From Terriglobia bacterium (GTDB lineage: Bacteria; Acidobacteriota; UBA6911), in contig JAIQGI010000011.1 in the NCBI GenBank assembly GCA_020072565.1, positions 62,001 to 126,000 of the forward strand: a stretch of DNA of 64,000 bases, read 5' to 3'. A model generated the notes under the pieces. That model worked only from the letters and a program-made list of their open reading frames with translations. It had not been told where the DNA came from and made no database searches. Positions 1 through 9,919 of the stretch are shown piece by piece. The position numbers and the translations under genes are program-made. How positions within the stretch are numbered: position 1 is the first letter of the stretch; every line of letters begins with the position of its first letter.

Positions 1-1
1 C

Positions 2-1174
2 AGCGAGGAAACCGATTTCATGTTTCTCAATGTGGGGCCGCAGCATCCGGGGACTCACGGCGTGTTCCGCATCGTCCTCCAGCTCGACGGCGAGGAAATC
101 CTGGATGCGGTGCCCGAGATCGGATTCCACCACCGGGCCGCAGAGAAAATGGGCGAGCGCCAGTCGTGGCACACCTACATCCCCTACACGGATCGTGTCG
201 ACTACCTCGGCGGCGTGATGAACAACCTCGCCTATGTGCTGGCGGTGGAAACGCTGGCGGGAATTGAGGTGCCCGATCGCGCCAAAGTAATCCGGGTCAT
301 GATGGCAGAGTTGTTCCGGCTGTCCAGCCATCTCGTCTGGTACGGCACATTCGCGCAGGACGTAGGCGCGCTCTCGCCCGTCTTCTATATGTTCACTGAT
401 CGCGAGCGGATCCTTGAGATCGTCGAAGCCATATGCGGAGCCCGCATGCATCCCAACTGGTTCCGCATCGGCGGCGTGGCGCAGGATCTGCCGAGGGGTT
501 GGGATCAAATGGTGCGGAACTTTCTCGACTACCTGCCGAAGCGGCTCGCGGAATATGACAGCCTCGTCATGAAAAACCGGATTTTCAAGGCCCGCACACA
601 GGGGATCGGCAGCTACAACACGGCCGAGGCGATCGAATGGGGTGTAACCGGGCCGGGGCTGCGCGCGACCGGCTTTGAGTGGGACTTCCGCAAAAAACGG
701 CCTTACTCCGGATACGACCGGTTTGAATTCGACATCCCCATTGCCCAGCACGGCGATTGTTACGACCGCGGACTCGTACGTGTGGAGGAGATGCGGCAAA
801 GCCTGCGCATCATCCGCCAGTGCCTCGAGAACATGCCACCCGGCCAGTACAAGTCCGATCATCCGCTGGCAACGCCGCCGCTCAAAGAGAACACCATGCA
901 TGACATCGAGACCCTGATCACCCATTTTCTGGGAGTGAGCTGGGGTCCGGTGATTCCCCCGGGCGAAGCGTTTTTCGGCATTGAAGCAACCAAAGGCAAC
1001 AACGGCTATTTCCTCGTAAGCGATGGAAACACCGTTTCGTATCGCACGCGCATCCGCGCGCCATCGTTTCCCCATGTGCAGATGGTACCGCTGCTCAGCC
1101 GTGGCCGCCTGGTTCCCGACCTGGTGGCCATTCTCGGCAGCATCGACTTCGTGCTGGCTGATGTAGATCGTTGA
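2..1174 (+). CDS. nuoD: NADH-quinone oxidoreductase subunit D (partial at 5' end)
   Basis: 49 kDa-type subunit of the complex I peripheral arm; with NuoB and NuoH it forms the quinone-binding site. The translation begins with the family hallmark [15 protein letters not shown] and ends in the usual [11 protein letters not shown]. The frame is open to the left edge (in-frame SEETDF before the Met at position 20), so the true start is probably upstream and the Met at 20 is internal or an alternative start. From that Met it is 384 residues, close to full length for the family (about 400). It overlaps or abuts nuoE by a few bases and heads a same-strand run of nuo genes, so it is one operon with them. 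nuoA-C are presumably left of the window. Confidence 0.96.
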   Translation, partial: SEETDFMFLNVGPQHPGTHGVFRIVLQLDGEEILDAVPEIGFHHRAAEKMGERQSWHTYIPYTDRVDYLGGVMNNLAYVLAVETLAGIEVPDRAKVIRVMMAELFRLSSHLVWYGTFAQDVGALSPVFYMFTDRERILEIVEAICGARMHPNWFRIGGVAQDLPRGWDQMVRNFLDYLPKRLAEYDSLVMKNRIFKARTQGIGSYNTAEAIEWGVTGPGLRATGFEWDFRKKRPYSGYDRFEFDIPIAQHGDCYDRGLVRVEEMRQSLRIIRQCLENMPPGQYKSDHPLATPPLKENTMHDIETLITHFLGVSWGPVIPPGEAFFGIEATKGNNGYFLVSDGNTVSYRTRIRAPSFPHVQMVPLLSRGRLVPDLVAILGSIDFVLADVDR

Positions 1175-1191
1175 GAAGAGGAAGAACCTTG

Positions 1192-1653
1192 TTGAGTGAG
1201 AAAGAGGTCCGGGAAATCGAAACGGCTCTCGAACATTACGAGCAGAAGCAGGCCGCCTGCCTCGATGCGCTGAAGATCGTTCAGCGGCACCGGGGATGGG
1301 TCTCGGATGAAAGCCTCACGGAGATCGCCGGGCTGCTCGAGATGTCACCGGATGAGCTTGACGGCGTCGCGACGTTTTACAACCTCATCTTTCGCAAGCC
1401 CGTCGGGAAACATGTGGTCCTCGTCTGCGACAGCGTCAGCTGCTGGATCATGGGGTATGACAGCATCCGGGCCCATCTGACGGCGCGCCTGGGCGTCGGG
1501 CTCGGGCAGACCACCGCCGACGGCAGGTTTACCCTGCTGCCGATTGTCTGTCTGGGTGCCTGTGATCACGCGCCCGCGATGATGATCGATGATGTGCTTT
1601 ATCACGACCTCGATCCGGACAAGATCGACCGGATCCTCGAGAGCTACCAATGA
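1192..1653 (+). CDS. nuoE: NADH-quinone oxidoreductase subunit E (24 kDa, 2Fe-2S)
   Basis: Thioredoxin-fold subunit of the NADH dehydrogenase module carrying the N1a 2Fe-2S cluster. All four ligands are visible: CDSVSC (Cys79, Cys84) and CLGAC (Cys120, Cys124), numbered from the chosen start. The frame is also open from a TTG at 1171 that overlaps the nuoD stop. I prefer the TTG at 1192, because AGAGGAAG at 1177-1184 lies at good ribosome-binding distance from it. Its 3' end overlaps nuoF, whose ATG sits at 1650, so the two are translationally coupled. About 153 residues, normal for the family. Confidence 0.95.
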   Translation: MSEKEVREIETALEHYEQKQAACLDALKIVQRHRGWVSDESLTEIAGLLEMSPDELDGVATFYNLIFRKPVGKHVVLVCDSVSCWIMGYDSIRAHLTARLGVGLGQTTADGRFTLLPIVCLGACDHAPAMMIDDVLYHDLDPDKIDRILESYQ

Positions 1654-2969
1654 TGGAGAGACCGCTGACCGCCAACATCCGGCCGGGCGAAGAGCCGCTC
1701 AATCTGAGGGATTACGAGCGCGTCGGAGGATACCAGGCCGTACATAAGGCACTTGCGAAGATGACGCCGGCCGAGGTGACGGATGTCGTCAAGCAATCGG
1801 GCCTCAAGGGCCGGGGCGGGGCGGGATTTCCCACCGGGCTGAAATGGACCTTCGTCCCGATGGGCAGGGATGCGCCCGCGCGCAAATATCTGGTGCTCAA
1901 TGCGGACGAGATGGAACCCGGTACGTTCAAGGACCGCTTCCTGTTGGAGGGCAATCCGCATCAGATTATCGAGGGCATGATCATTGCAGCGTTCGCGATC
2001 CAGGCCGATGTCGGCTACATCTTCCTGCGTCGTGAGTACGCGGTCGCGGAGATCCGCCTGCGCCGGGCCATGGCGGAAGCTTACGCGGCCGGACATCTGG
2101 GAAAAGACATCCTGAGGAGTGGTTTCACCTTCGAACTGCGTCTTCACACCAGCGCCGGCCGCTATATGTGCGGCGAGGAAACGGGCCTGCTCAACTCACT
2201 GGAAGGGAAACGTGCCAACCCGAGGGCCAAGCCCCCATTCCCACAGACAAGCGGCCTGTGGGGAAAACCCACGGTCGTGAACAACGTCGAGACCATCTGC
2301 AACGTCCCCCATATCGTGAACAAAGGCGCGGAGTGGTTTCGGAGCCTGAGCCGCACCGAGGACAGCGGAACCAAGCTTTACGGGGTGAGCGGCAAGGTCA
2401 ACCGCCCGGGCTTGTGGGAACTGCCCATGGGAACGCCCATGCGCGAAATCCTCGAAGAGCATGCCGGCGGTATGCGCCCGGGCCTCAAATTCCGGGGAGC
2501 GCTGCCGGGCGGCGCATCGACTGACTTCCTCGTCGAGCGGCACCTCGACGTCCAACTCGACTTCAGTGCCGTGCAGGCGGCCGGCAGCAGGCTGGGGACC
2601 GGGACGATCATCGTGCTCGACGACAAGACCTGCCCTGTCGGCATGGTGTGGAACCTGGAGCATTTCTTCGCTCAGGAATCCTGCGGGTGGTGCACGCCGT
2701 GCTGGGGCGGCCTGCAGTTCGTGGAGCATATTCTCCTGGCGCTCGAGAACGGCGCGGGTCGTGCCGGCGATCTGGAGATCCTGCAGTCTCACACCCGGCT
2801 GCTGGCGCCGGGCAACACCTACTGCGCACTCGCGCCGGGTGCCATGGAGCCGTTACAGAGCGCGCTCAAATATTTCCGGGAGGACTTCGAACGGCATCTG
2901 CACGAGCGGCGCTGCCCGTGGAGGCAGCAGGAGAATCGAACCGCGATACCCTCCAAGGCCACAAAGTAA
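1650..2969 (+). CDS. nuoF: NADH-quinone oxidoreductase subunit F (51 kDa, FMN/NADH binding)
   Basis: Site of NADH oxidation in complex I. The glycine-rich GRGGAGFPTGLKW segment (about residues 51-63) and NADEMEPGTFKDR are the nucleotide/FMN-binding signatures. The 4Fe-4S N3 ligands are all present: Cys345, Cys348 and Cys351 in SCGWCTPC, and Cys392 in NTYCALAPGA. Length 439 residues, matching E. coli NuoF. The ATG overlaps the nuoE stop codon. A gap of about 40 bases then leads to nuoG. Nothing is missing, so a functional protein is expected. Confidence 0.96.
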   Translation: MMERPLTANIRPGEEPLNLRDYERVGGYQAVHKALAKMTPAEVTDVVKQSGLKGRGGAGFPTGLKWTFVPMGRDAPARKYLVLNADEMEPGTFKDRFLLEGNPHQIIEGMIIAAFAIQADVGYIFLRREYAVAEIRLRRAMAEAYAAGHLGKDILRSGFTFELRLHTSAGRYMCGEETGLLNSLEGKRANPRAKPPFPQTSGLWGKPTVVNNVETICNVPHIVNKGAEWFRSLSRTEDSGTKLYGVSGKVNRPGLWELPMGTPMREILEEHAGGMRPGLKFRGALPGGASTDFLVERHLDVQLDFSAVQAAGSRLGTGTIIVLDDKTCPVGMVWNLEHFFAQESCGWCTPCWGGLQFVEHILLALENGAGRAGDLEILQSHTRLLAPGNTYCALAPGAMEPLQSALKYFREDFERHLHERRCPWRQQENRTAIPSKATK

Positions 2970-3008
2970 CTCGTTTGAGGTCTGCGCGGTTCACAATGGA
3001 GGCAATCA

Positions 3009-5723
3009 GTGGCGACGATTTACGTGGATGGAAAGGCCTACGAAGTCGATCCCGGCCGGAACCTGCTTCATGCCTGTCTGGAGTTAGGACTGGACCTCCC
3101 CTACTTCTGCTGGCACCCGGAGTTGGGGTCGGTAGGCGCCTGCCGCCAGTGCGCCGTCAAACAGTACAGGGATGAGCATGACACCAAAGGCAAGATCATC
3201 ATGGCCTGCATGACTCCCGCCGCGGATGGCACACGGATTTCCATCGAGGATCCCGAGGCGCGCGAGTTCCGCGCCTCCATCATCGAGTGGCTGATGCTGA
3301 GCCATCCCCATGACTGTCCTATATGCGACGAAGGCGGCGAGTGCCACTTGCAGGACATGACCGTCATGACCGGGCATGACTACCGGCGCTATCGCGGATT
3401 GAAGCGTACTTTCCAGAATCAGTACCTCGGCCCCTTCGTGAACCATGAAATGAACCGTTGCATCCAGTGTTATCGCTGTGTGCGCTTCTACAACGACTAC
3501 GCGGGCGGGCGCGACTTCGGCGCCCACATGCTGCGCAATCAGGTATATTTCGGCCGCCAAACAGACGGCGTGCTCGAGAGTGAATTCAGCGGCAACCTGG
3601 TGGAGGTGTGCCCCACGGGTGTTTTCACCGACAAATCGCTCAAGAGGCACTATACGCGGAAGTGGGACCTCCAGACCGCGCCCTCGATCTGCGTTCACTG
3701 CGCCATTGGCTGCAACACCCTCCCCGGCGAGCGCTATGGGACGCTGCGCCGGATCCGCAACCGCTACCACGGCGAGGTCAACCGCTATTTTCTGTGTGAC
3801 CGCGGCCGCTATGGCTACGAGTTCGTCAACAGTGAGCGCCGCATCCGCAGGCCGATGCTGCGGCGGGCGGCCGGAACTGCGGCCGAGCCTGCAACCAGAG
3901 AAGAGGCGCTCGCACACCTGGCGGGTATCCTGGCGGAGAGCCAGGGCGTGATCGGTATCGGATCGCCGCGAGCCTCCCTCGAAGCCAACTTCGCGTTGCG
4001 CACTCTGGTCGGGGCGGAGAACTTCTGCCTGGGCACCTCCGACGAGGAATCAGAATTGATCTCTGCAGCGGTGGAGATCCTGCGGCAGGGACCTGCGCGC
4101 TCCCCTTCTCTGCACGACGCGATGCGGGCCGATGCCGTCCTGGTCCTGGGGGAGGATCTGACCAATACCGCACCCATGCTCGCGCTCGCGCTGCGCCAAT
4201 CGGTGCGCCAACAGCCGATGGAGACTGCGCGCAAGCAAAAGATCCCCGACTGGCAGGACACCGCCGTGCGTGAAGCGCTCCAGCATCAGAGGGGTCCCCT
4301 CTTCATCGCCACACCAGCAGCCACCCGGCTGGATGAGATCGCCCGAGGCGTGCTGCGTGCCGCGCCCGACGACATCGCTCGCCTCGGCTTCGCGGTTGCA
4401 TCGGTGTTGAACCCTGCTTGTCCGGAGGTCCCCGGTCTGCCGGGCGACACGCGCGCGCTGGCCGCGCAGATTGCCGCCGATTTGGCGGCAGCGCGCCGTC
4501 CTCTGATCGTGGCTGGGACCAGCCTGGGCAGCAAACCAATCTTGCAGGCGGCCGCCAATGCCGCATGGGCGCTCACGACCGCCTCCCGCACGGCCGAGCT
4601 CAGCCTCGTTGTCGCTGAGTGCAATACCGTCGGGATCGGCTTGATGGGTGGAGCAGGGATCAGCCGGGCTCTCGCATCACTGCGGCAAAAAACAGCGGAT
4701 ACGCTTCTGATCCTCGAGAATGATCTTTACCGGCGCGGCGATGCGACGACGGTCGATGCACTGTTTGCCGGTGCCAGGCACGTGGCTGTGATTGATTCGC
4801 TGGCCAACGACACGACCGCCCGCGCGGAAGTAGTGCTGCCGGCGGCGACGTTCGCCGAAAGCACCGGCACTCTGGTCAACAATGAAGGAAGAGCGCAGCG
4901 CGCCTATCAGGTTTTCACTGCAGGCGGCGAGGTGGCGGAGAGCTGGCGCTGGCTTCAGGACATCATGGTCGCGACGCACAGGGCCCAGGAAGCCGCCTGG
5001 AAAAATCTGGACGACGTCACCGAGGCACTGGCCCGGGCTTTGCCGGTTTTCAGCAGGGTTCCGGACATGGCACCTGCCGCTGAGTTTCGCATGACCGGCC
5101 AGAAGATCCCCCGCGAACCCCACCGGTACAGCGGTCGGACCGCCATGCTGGCACATATCGAAGTCAGTGAGCCCAAGCCTCCCAGTGATTCGGAAACTCC
5201 GTTTTCATTCTCGATGGAGGGCTATCCGGGACATCCCCCCGCGGCCCTCATCCATGAGTTCTGGGCCCCCGGGTGGAATTCCATTCAGGCGGTCAACAAG
5301 TTCCAGAAGGAGATCGGCGGCCCGCTGCACGGCGGCGATCCGGGACGCCGACTGATCGAGCCCCCTTCCGGTGCGAGTCTCGTTTTTTTTGCAGACGTCC
5401 CACCGCCTTTCCAGCTCCGGCACGGCGAATATCTGGCCGTGCCGTTGTTTCATATCTTCGGCTCCGAAGAGCTGAGCATGTTGTCGCCCGGGATTGCGGA
5501 GTTGGCGCCTGAACCATGTCTGGCGCTCAATCCCGCAGACGCGCGGGTACTTGCAGTAGATGATGGAGCCAACGTGCTGGTCGAATTCAAAGCCAGCCGG
5601 CATCGGCTGCCGGTTCGGCTGACTGCCTCGCTGCCGGCCGGTGTCGTGGGCATCGCGAGCGGCCTGCCGGCATGGCGCGGACCGCGTGCACCCGAATGGG
5701 TACGGCTTGCCGCGCTTCGCTAG
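3009..5723 (+). CDS. nuoG: NADH-quinone oxidoreductase subunit G (75 kDa, multiple Fe-S clusters)
   Basis: Largest subunit of the peripheral arm. The N-terminus has the 2Fe-2S ligands Cys34, Cys45, Cys48 and Cys67. It is followed by the His-Cys N5 motif HPHDCPICDEGGEC (His99, Cys103, Cys106, Cys112) and the CIQCYRC region. Near residue 230 the CVHCAIGC motif with a later Cys in YFLCDRG matches the extra N7 cluster of E. coli-type NuoG. The remaining ~650 residues are the degenerate molybdopterin-oxidoreductase fold. Length 904 residues, like E. coli (about 908). Starts at GTG 3009 behind TGGAGGCAA. The C-terminus is diverged but open throughout. Confidence 0.95.
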   Translation: MATIYVDGKAYEVDPGRNLLHACLELGLDLPYFCWHPELGSVGACRQCAVKQYRDEHDTKGKIIMACMTPAADGTRISIEDPEAREFRASIIEWLMLSHPHDCPICDEGGECHLQDMTVMTGHDYRRYRGLKRTFQNQYLGPFVNHEMNRCIQCYRCVRFYNDYAGGRDFGAHMLRNQVYFGRQTDGVLESEFSGNLVEVCPTGVFTDKSLKRHYTRKWDLQTAPSICVHCAIGCNTLPGERYGTLRRIRNRYHGEVNRYFLCDRGRYGYEFVNSERRIRRPMLRRAAGTAAEPATREEALAHLAGILAESQGVIGIGSPRASLEANFALRTLVGAENFCLGTSDEESELISAAVEILRQGPARSPSLHDAMRADAVLVLGEDLTNTAPMLALALRQSVRQQPMETARKQKIPDWQDTAVREALQHQRGPLFIATPAATRLDEIARGVLRAAPDDIARLGFAVASVLNPACPEVPGLPGDTRALAAQIAADLAAARRPLIVAGTSLGSKPILQAAANAAWALTTASRTAELSLVVAECNTVGIGLMGGAGISRALASLRQKTADTLLILENDLYRRGDATTVDALFAGARHVAVIDSLANDTTARAEVVLPAATFAESTGTLVNNEGRAQRAYQVFTAGGEVAESWRWLQDIMVATHRAQEAAWKNLDDVTEALARALPVFSRVPDMAPAAEFRMTGQKIPREPHRYSGRTAMLAHIEVSEPKPPSDSETPFSFSMEGYPGHPPAALIHEFWAPGWNSIQAVNKFQKEIGGPLHGGDPGRRLIEPPSGASLVFFADVPPPFQLRHGEYLAVPLFHIFGSEELSMLSPGIAELAPEPCLALNPADARVLAVDDGANVLVEFKASRHRLPVRLTASLPAGVVGIASGLPAWRGPRAPEWVRLAALR

Positions 5724-5802
5724 GCAATGCTTATGGAAACAGACAGGATGCGAGACAAATTCATATCATGCGATCTCAGCAGACTCTGCGTTGAGATTTT
5801 TC

Positions 5803-5823
5803 GGATGCGGCGATGCCGCATCC
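5803..5823 (+). terminator. Hairpin between nuoG and nuoH
   Basis: A perfect 8-base inverted repeat, GGATGCGG and CCGCATCC, with a 5-base loop lies in the 131-base gap between nuoG and nuoH. It is followed by GGTGTTTTGTGG, not a clean T-run, so it is more likely an attenuator or mRNA processing/stability element than a strong terminator. Because it covers the ATG at 5813, it argues for the downstream nuoH start. Confidence 0.4.
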
Positions 5824-5854
5824 GGTGTTTTGTGGTTTGTGCCGGGATGTACAG

Positions 5855-6811
5855 ATGACCGAGATTCTTCGCCCAATCCTGACAATCCTAGGCGTCCTGA
5901 TCGTCATCCTGACCGTTGCGGCAGGGCTGATCTGGCTCGAGCGCAGGCTGCTGGGGATCTGGCAAGACCGCTGGGGGCCTAACCGGGTGGGACCGTTCGG
6001 CCTGAACCAGGTGGTGGCAGATGCCATCAAGCTCTTTTTCAAGGAGGACTGGATTCCGCCTTTCGCGGACAAGCCCGTCTTTGTTCTGGCGCCCGCCATC
6101 ATCATGGTAACGGTGCTGATGACCTTCGCCGTGATCCCCTTTGGGCCGCAGATCTCGGTCGTCAACCTCAACATCGGCCTCCTTTTCTTTCTGGCGATGT
6201 CATCGTTGGGGGTTTACAGCGTGGTCCTGGCCGGCTGGGCCTCCAACAACAAATATGCCTTGATCGGCGGCCTGCGCAGCGTAGCTCAAATGCTGAGTTA
6301 CGAGGTCTTCATGGGGCTGTCGCTGATGGGCGTAGTTCTGCTCGCCGGATCCTTCAACCTCAACGACATCGTCGCAGCCCAGAAGCATCTGTGGTTCTGC
6401 ATCCCGCAGTTTCTTGGCCTGATCATTTTCCTGGTCGCGGGCTTCGCGGAAACGCACCGGCTGCCGTTCGACCTGCCCGAGGCCGAGGCGGAACTGGTGG
6501 CTGGGTATCATACAGAGTATTCAGGCATGAAGTTCGGCATGTTCTTCGTCGGCGAATATCTCGCCGTCACGCTGATCTCGGCAATGATTGTCACCTTGTT
6601 TTTCGGCGGCTGGCTCGGCCCAGTACTGCCGCCACCCCTCTGGTTTTTCATAAAGACGTTCGCCTTCATCTGTGGATTCATACTCGCTCGGGCCGCCCTT
6701 CCACGCCCGCGCTATGACCAGCTGATGGCCTTCGGCTGGAGGGTGCTGTTACCGCTGTCGCTGTTAAACCTGCTGGCCACCGGCGCAATCGCTCTGGCGA
6801 TCGCACCTTGA
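5855..6811 (+). CDS. nuoH: NADH-quinone oxidoreductase subunit H
   Basis: Membrane subunit linking the peripheral arm to the proton-pumping modules and forming part of the quinone chamber. The signature [21 protein letters not shown] appears near residues 30-50, followed by eight hydrophobic segments. [28 protein letters not shown] is the family's conserved acidic loop. The frame is open from an ATG at 5813, but the ATG at 5855 (MTEILRP) follows GCCGGGA and matches where the family starts, giving 318 residues. Next comes nuoI, 10 bases downstream. Confidence 0.94.
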   Translation: MTEILRPILTILGVLIVILTVAAGLIWLERRLLGIWQDRWGPNRVGPFGLNQVVADAIKLFFKEDWIPPFADKPVFVLAPAIIMVTVLMTFAVIPFGPQISVVNLNIGLLFFLAMSSLGVYSVVLAGWASNNKYALIGGLRSVAQMLSYEVFMGLSLMGVVLLAGSFNLNDIVAAQKHLWFCIPQFLGLIIFLVAGFAETHRLPFDLPEAEAELVAGYHTEYSGMKFGMFFVGEYLAVTLISAMIVTLFFGGWLGPVLPPPLWFFIKTFAFICGFILARAALPRPRYDQLMAFGWRVLLPLSLLNLLATGAIALAIAP

Positions 6812-6821
6812 GAGAGAAACC

Positions 6822-7337
6822 GTGTTCAGTTTGATCAGAACGATTTGGGCTGTGCTCACGCACACATTTCGCAGGCGGGAGACGATTGAATATCCCGAGA
6901 AGAAGGCGTATCTCGCTCCCCGATGGCGCGGCCGGATCATTCTTTCTCGTGACCCGGACGGCCAGGAGCGCTGCGTGGGCTGCTACCTGTGCGCCGTTGT
7001 CTGTCCGGTGGAGTGCATCGCCCTGCAGGCGGCCGAGGACGAACATGGACGACGCTATCCGGAGTTTTTCCGCATCAACTTCTCGAGGTGCATCTTTTGC
7101 GGCTATTGCGAAGATGCGTGCCCGACCTACGCCATTCAGTTGACGCCGGACTTCGAGATGAGTGAGTACCGGCGTCAAAACCTGGTATATGAAAAAGAAG
7201 ACCTGCTGATCAACGGAACCGGCAAGTATCCGGGATACAACTTCTACCGGATCGCAGGAATGGCAGTCGGGGGCAAGAGCAAAGGCGAGGCGGAGAATGA
7301 AGCTCCACCAACGGATATTCACAGCCTTTTGCCGTAG
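6822..7337 (+). CDS. nuoI: NADH-quinone oxidoreductase subunit I (two 4Fe-4S clusters)
   Basis: Ferredoxin-like subunit carrying clusters N6a and N6b that pass electrons toward quinone. Both 4Fe-4S motifs are intact: [15 protein letters not shown] and [15 protein letters not shown]. Starts at GTG 6822 behind GAGAGAAAC. Length 171 residues, typical. Followed by an unusually long 160-base gap before nuoJ that contains inverted repeats (see 7336-7479). Confidence 0.95.
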   Translation: MFSLIRTIWAVLTHTFRRRETIEYPEKKAYLAPRWRGRIILSRDPDGQERCVGCYLCAVVCPVECIALQAAEDEHGRRYPEFFRINFSRCIFCGYCEDACPTYAIQLTPDFEMSEYRRQNLVYEKEDLLINGTGKYPGYNFYRIAGMAVGGKSKGEAENEAPPTDIHSLLP

Positions 7338-7479
7338 TGCTGAGTGATGAGTCATGAGTGGAAAGGAAGGGCATATTGATGGAAAGCTCTCAGAACGCTG
7401 TGGCAGTAAACGGTCATGTTTCGGCCACTCCTGAATTCGGTTCCCAGCGCTCCGCACTCAGCACTCCACACTCAGCACT
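7336..7479. repeat. Intergenic inverted repeat, AGTGCTGAGT family
   Basis: AGTGCTGAGT at 7336-7345 (continuing TGATGAGTCATGAGTG) is answered by two tandem copies of its reverse complement, ACTCAGCACT, at 7456-7465 and 7470-7479. The repeat interrupts the nuo operon between nuoI and nuoJ. A second element with nearly the same core (ACTGAGTGATGAGCAATGAG) lies near 27071-27115, so this is a dispersed family rather than a local accident. Confidence 0.65.
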
Positions 7480-7497
7480 AGGGGGCAGAGACGGCAG

Positions 7498-8010
7498 ATG
7501 AACATTGTCTTTTACATTGCGGCGGCGGTTGCGGTGCTGGCGACGGCGTTAGCGGTTACCCGTCTGAATGTGGTTCACGGTTTGCTGTATTTGATCGTCT
7601 CGTTGCTGGCGGTGGCCGTGGTCTTCTTCACGCTGGGTGCTCCTTTCATCGCCGCTCTGGAAGTGATCATCTATGCCGGCGCCATCATGGTGCTGTTCGT
7701 GTTCGTGGTCATGATGCTTAACCTCGGACCGCGGACGATCGAGCAGGAGCACCGTTGGCTGAGCGCCGGCATTTGGACGGGGCCATCGATCCTTGCTGCC
7801 GTCCTGCTGGCGGAGCTCTTTTATGTGTTCCTGAGCGATCGGGCTGCGCTGGCACCTTCCGGGCAGACGCAGCCGCAGGCGGTCGGAGCGCTGCTGTTCG
7901 GTCCCTATCTGCTGGCCGTGGAGTTGTCGTCGATTCTCTTGATGGCAGGTCTGGTGGGGGCATATCACCTGGGGCGCCGAGACAGGACGGCGGCGCACAG
8001 CACTGACTAG
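7498..8010 (+). CDS. nuoJ: NADH-quinone oxidoreductase subunit J
   Basis: Small membrane subunit (ND6 equivalent) of complex I. Five hydrophobic segments are visible. The conserved central stretch LEVIIYAGAIMVLFVFVVMMLNLG (near residues 55-78) is the best family landmark. Length 170 residues, typical. ATG start behind a purine-rich GGGGGCAGAG. Nine bases separate it from nuoK. Confidence 0.94.
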   Translation: MNIVFYIAAAVAVLATALAVTRLNVVHGLLYLIVSLLAVAVVFFTLGAPFIAALEVIIYAGAIMVLFVFVVMMLNLGPRTIEQEHRWLSAGIWTGPSILAAVLLAELFYVFLSDRAALAPSGQTQPQAVGALLFGPYLLAVELSSILLMAGLVGAYHLGRRDRTAAHSTD

Positions 8011-8019
8011 GCGGGAGCC

Positions 8020-8328
8020 GTGGCTTTAATACCAATGCAGCACGGGTTGATCCTGGCCGGAATCCTGTTTGGTCTCGGGCTGATCGGCGTGCTCACGCGC
8101 CGCAACATCGTATTCGTGCTGCTTTCGATCGAGGTCATGCTGAATGCCGCCGGGCTGGCCTTCATCGTCGCGGGCGCTCGCTGGGGGCAACCGGACGGAC
8201 AGGTGATGTTTCTCTTGGTGCTGGCCACAGCGGCGGCCGAAGTGTCCGTCGGGCTCGCGCTGGTGCTGCGTATCCATCGGCAGCTGAAGACACTGGACAC
8301 GGCCGCCGCCGGCAAGATGAAAGGCTGA
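8020..8328 (+). CDS. nuoK: NADH-quinone oxidoreductase subunit K
   Basis: Small three-helix membrane subunit (ND4L equivalent). The translation [42 protein letters not shown] is characteristic, including the buried Glu in helix 2 (LSIEVMLNA) and a second Glu further on ([11 protein letters not shown]). Start taken as GTG 8020 behind CGGGAG; an in-frame ATG at 8035 is an alternative. Length 102 residues, usual for the family. In most bacteria nuoL and nuoM follow; here they do not. Confidence 0.94.
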   Translation: MALIPMQHGLILAGILFGLGLIGVLTRRNIVFVLLSIEVMLNAAGLAFIVAGARWGQPDGQVMFLLVLATAAAEVSVGLALVLRIHRQLKTLDTAAAGKMKG

Positions 8329-8398
8329 ACCGAATGACGGATTTCCCCAGGCCTTTTACTGAACATTGGCCGTTCGACAATCCTGATCGAGGTGGGTT

Positions 8399-9835
8399 GT
8401 GACCCGGGCTGATCTGATTGCTCTGGCACCTTTCTTGGTGATTGCCGGGGGTGCCGTCCTGGTGATGTTGGGAATCGCCCTGCGCCGGAGCCATCGCCTC
8501 ACTTTCGGCCTGACGCTGGCCATCTTTGCCTCAGGGTTGGCCTCCCTGCCGCAGACCGTACCGTTCTCCCCGCGGCAGCTGACCACCCTGTTGGTAATGG
8601 ATGGCTATGCGCGCTTTTACCTGGGGCTGCTTTTCGCCGCAGGATTCGCCGTGGCCCTGATGTCCTATTCCTATTTGGAACTGCAGGGCGGCGAACGTGA
8701 GGAATTCTACCTCCTGCTGCTTCTGGCAACATTGGGTTCTGCCGTGCTCGTTGCCAGCACCCACTTCGCGTCTTTTTTGCTCGGTCTTGAGATTCTCAGT
8801 GTCTCCCTTTACGTTCTGATCGGCTACACCTGCACACGAGAGCAGAGCATCGAGGCGGCCGTCAAGTACCTCATCCTGGCCGCGGTTTCCGCCGCTTTTC
8901 TGTTTTTCGGCATGGCGTTGATCTATGCCGACCTCGGGACTATGGAATTGTCGCGCGTCAACTCCCTGCTGGCTGCCCGGCCCGGGGGGCCGGGAGCACT
9001 GCTGCTGGCCGGCCTCGCCCTCGCCACCGTCGGCATCGGCTTCAAGCTGGCAGTGGTCCCCTTTCACATGTGGACTCCCGACGTGTACGAAGGAGCACCG
9101 GCGCCGGCAACTGCATTCGTGGCATCGGTATCGAAGGGCGGGGTGTTTGCGCTCCTGCTGCGCTACTTCTCACAGCTGCAGCTGCGCGAGCATGGCGTCT
9201 TTTTTGAGATTTTTGCCTCGATCGCGATCGCCTCGATGCTGGCCGGCAATCTGCTGGCTTTGCGGCAGAACAACGTCAAGCGCATTCTGGCCTATTCTTC
9301 CATCGCCAACCTGGGCTATCTCCTGGTCGCGTTCCTGGCCAGCGGATCACGGGCATTCACCGCGGTGGCCTACTACCTGACCGCCTATTTCGCGGCTATC
9401 CTGTGCGCGTTCGGGGTCATATCAGCCTTATCCGGCCGCGAGGCAGAAATGGATAGCCTTCCCGACTACCAGGGTCTTTTCTGGCGCCGGCCCTGGGTGG
9501 CCGGCATGTTCACAACAGCGCTGCTGTCGCTCGCGAGCATCCCGCTGACGGCGGGTTTCATCGGGAAATTTTATGTTCTGACAGCCGGCATCGGTTCCGC
9601 GCTATGGCTGCTCGTGCTGGTCCTGGTGGGAACCAGCGGCATCGGGCTTTACTACTATCTCCGCATCGTTGTCATCATGGCCCAGGATCCGGGTCCGGCC
9701 GCCTCCACCCCGCCACCGGTGCTGACATTCACGGGCGGCCTGGTGCTCACTGCGCTCACCGTGGCGCTGATCTGGCTTGGCGTCTATCCCGCCCCGATCG
9801 TGCGCCTGATCGAAGCCACGGCCGCGAGTCTCTGA
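8399..9835 (+). CDS. nuoN: NADH-quinone oxidoreductase subunit N
   Basis: Antiporter-like proton-pumping subunit (ND2 equivalent), 478 residues with about 14 membrane helices. NuoN rather than NuoM/NuoL is indicated by VVPFHMWTPDVYEGAPAPATAF, the Lys-containing SVSKGGVFALLLR, and the C-terminal DYQGLFWRRPWVAGMF...GFIGKFYVL. Starts at GTG 8399; the stop of a 22-codon reading frame (8334-8402) overlaps this start, which suggests translational coupling. Directly preceded by nuoK, so the genes for the other two antiporter-like subunits are absent from this operon. Confidence 0.93.
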   Translation: MTRADLIALAPFLVIAGGAVLVMLGIALRRSHRLTFGLTLAIFASGLASLPQTVPFSPRQLTTLLVMDGYARFYLGLLFAAGFAVALMSYSYLELQGGEREEFYLLLLLATLGSAVLVASTHFASFLLGLEILSVSLYVLIGYTCTREQSIEAAVKYLILAAVSAAFLFFGMALIYADLGTMELSRVNSLLAARPGGPGALLLAGLALATVGIGFKLAVVPFHMWTPDVYEGAPAPATAFVASVSKGGVFALLLRYFSQLQLREHGVFFEIFASIAIASMLAGNLLALRQNNVKRILAYSSIANLGYLLVAFLASGSRAFTAVAYYLTAYFAAILCAFGVISALSGREAEMDSLPDYQGLFWRRPWVAGMFTTALLSLASIPLTAGFIGKFYVLTAGIGSALWLLVLVLVGTSGIGLYYYLRIVVIMAQDPGPAASTPPPVLTFTGGLVLTALTVALIWLGVYPAPIVRLIEATAASL

Positions 9836-9919
9836 CCCCCTAACTTCCGACCTTGGATTTCCAGCGCATTTCCGATAGACTCGCGTCGCTTCTCAGCGGT
9901 TTTTCTAAAGGAGTCCTCC

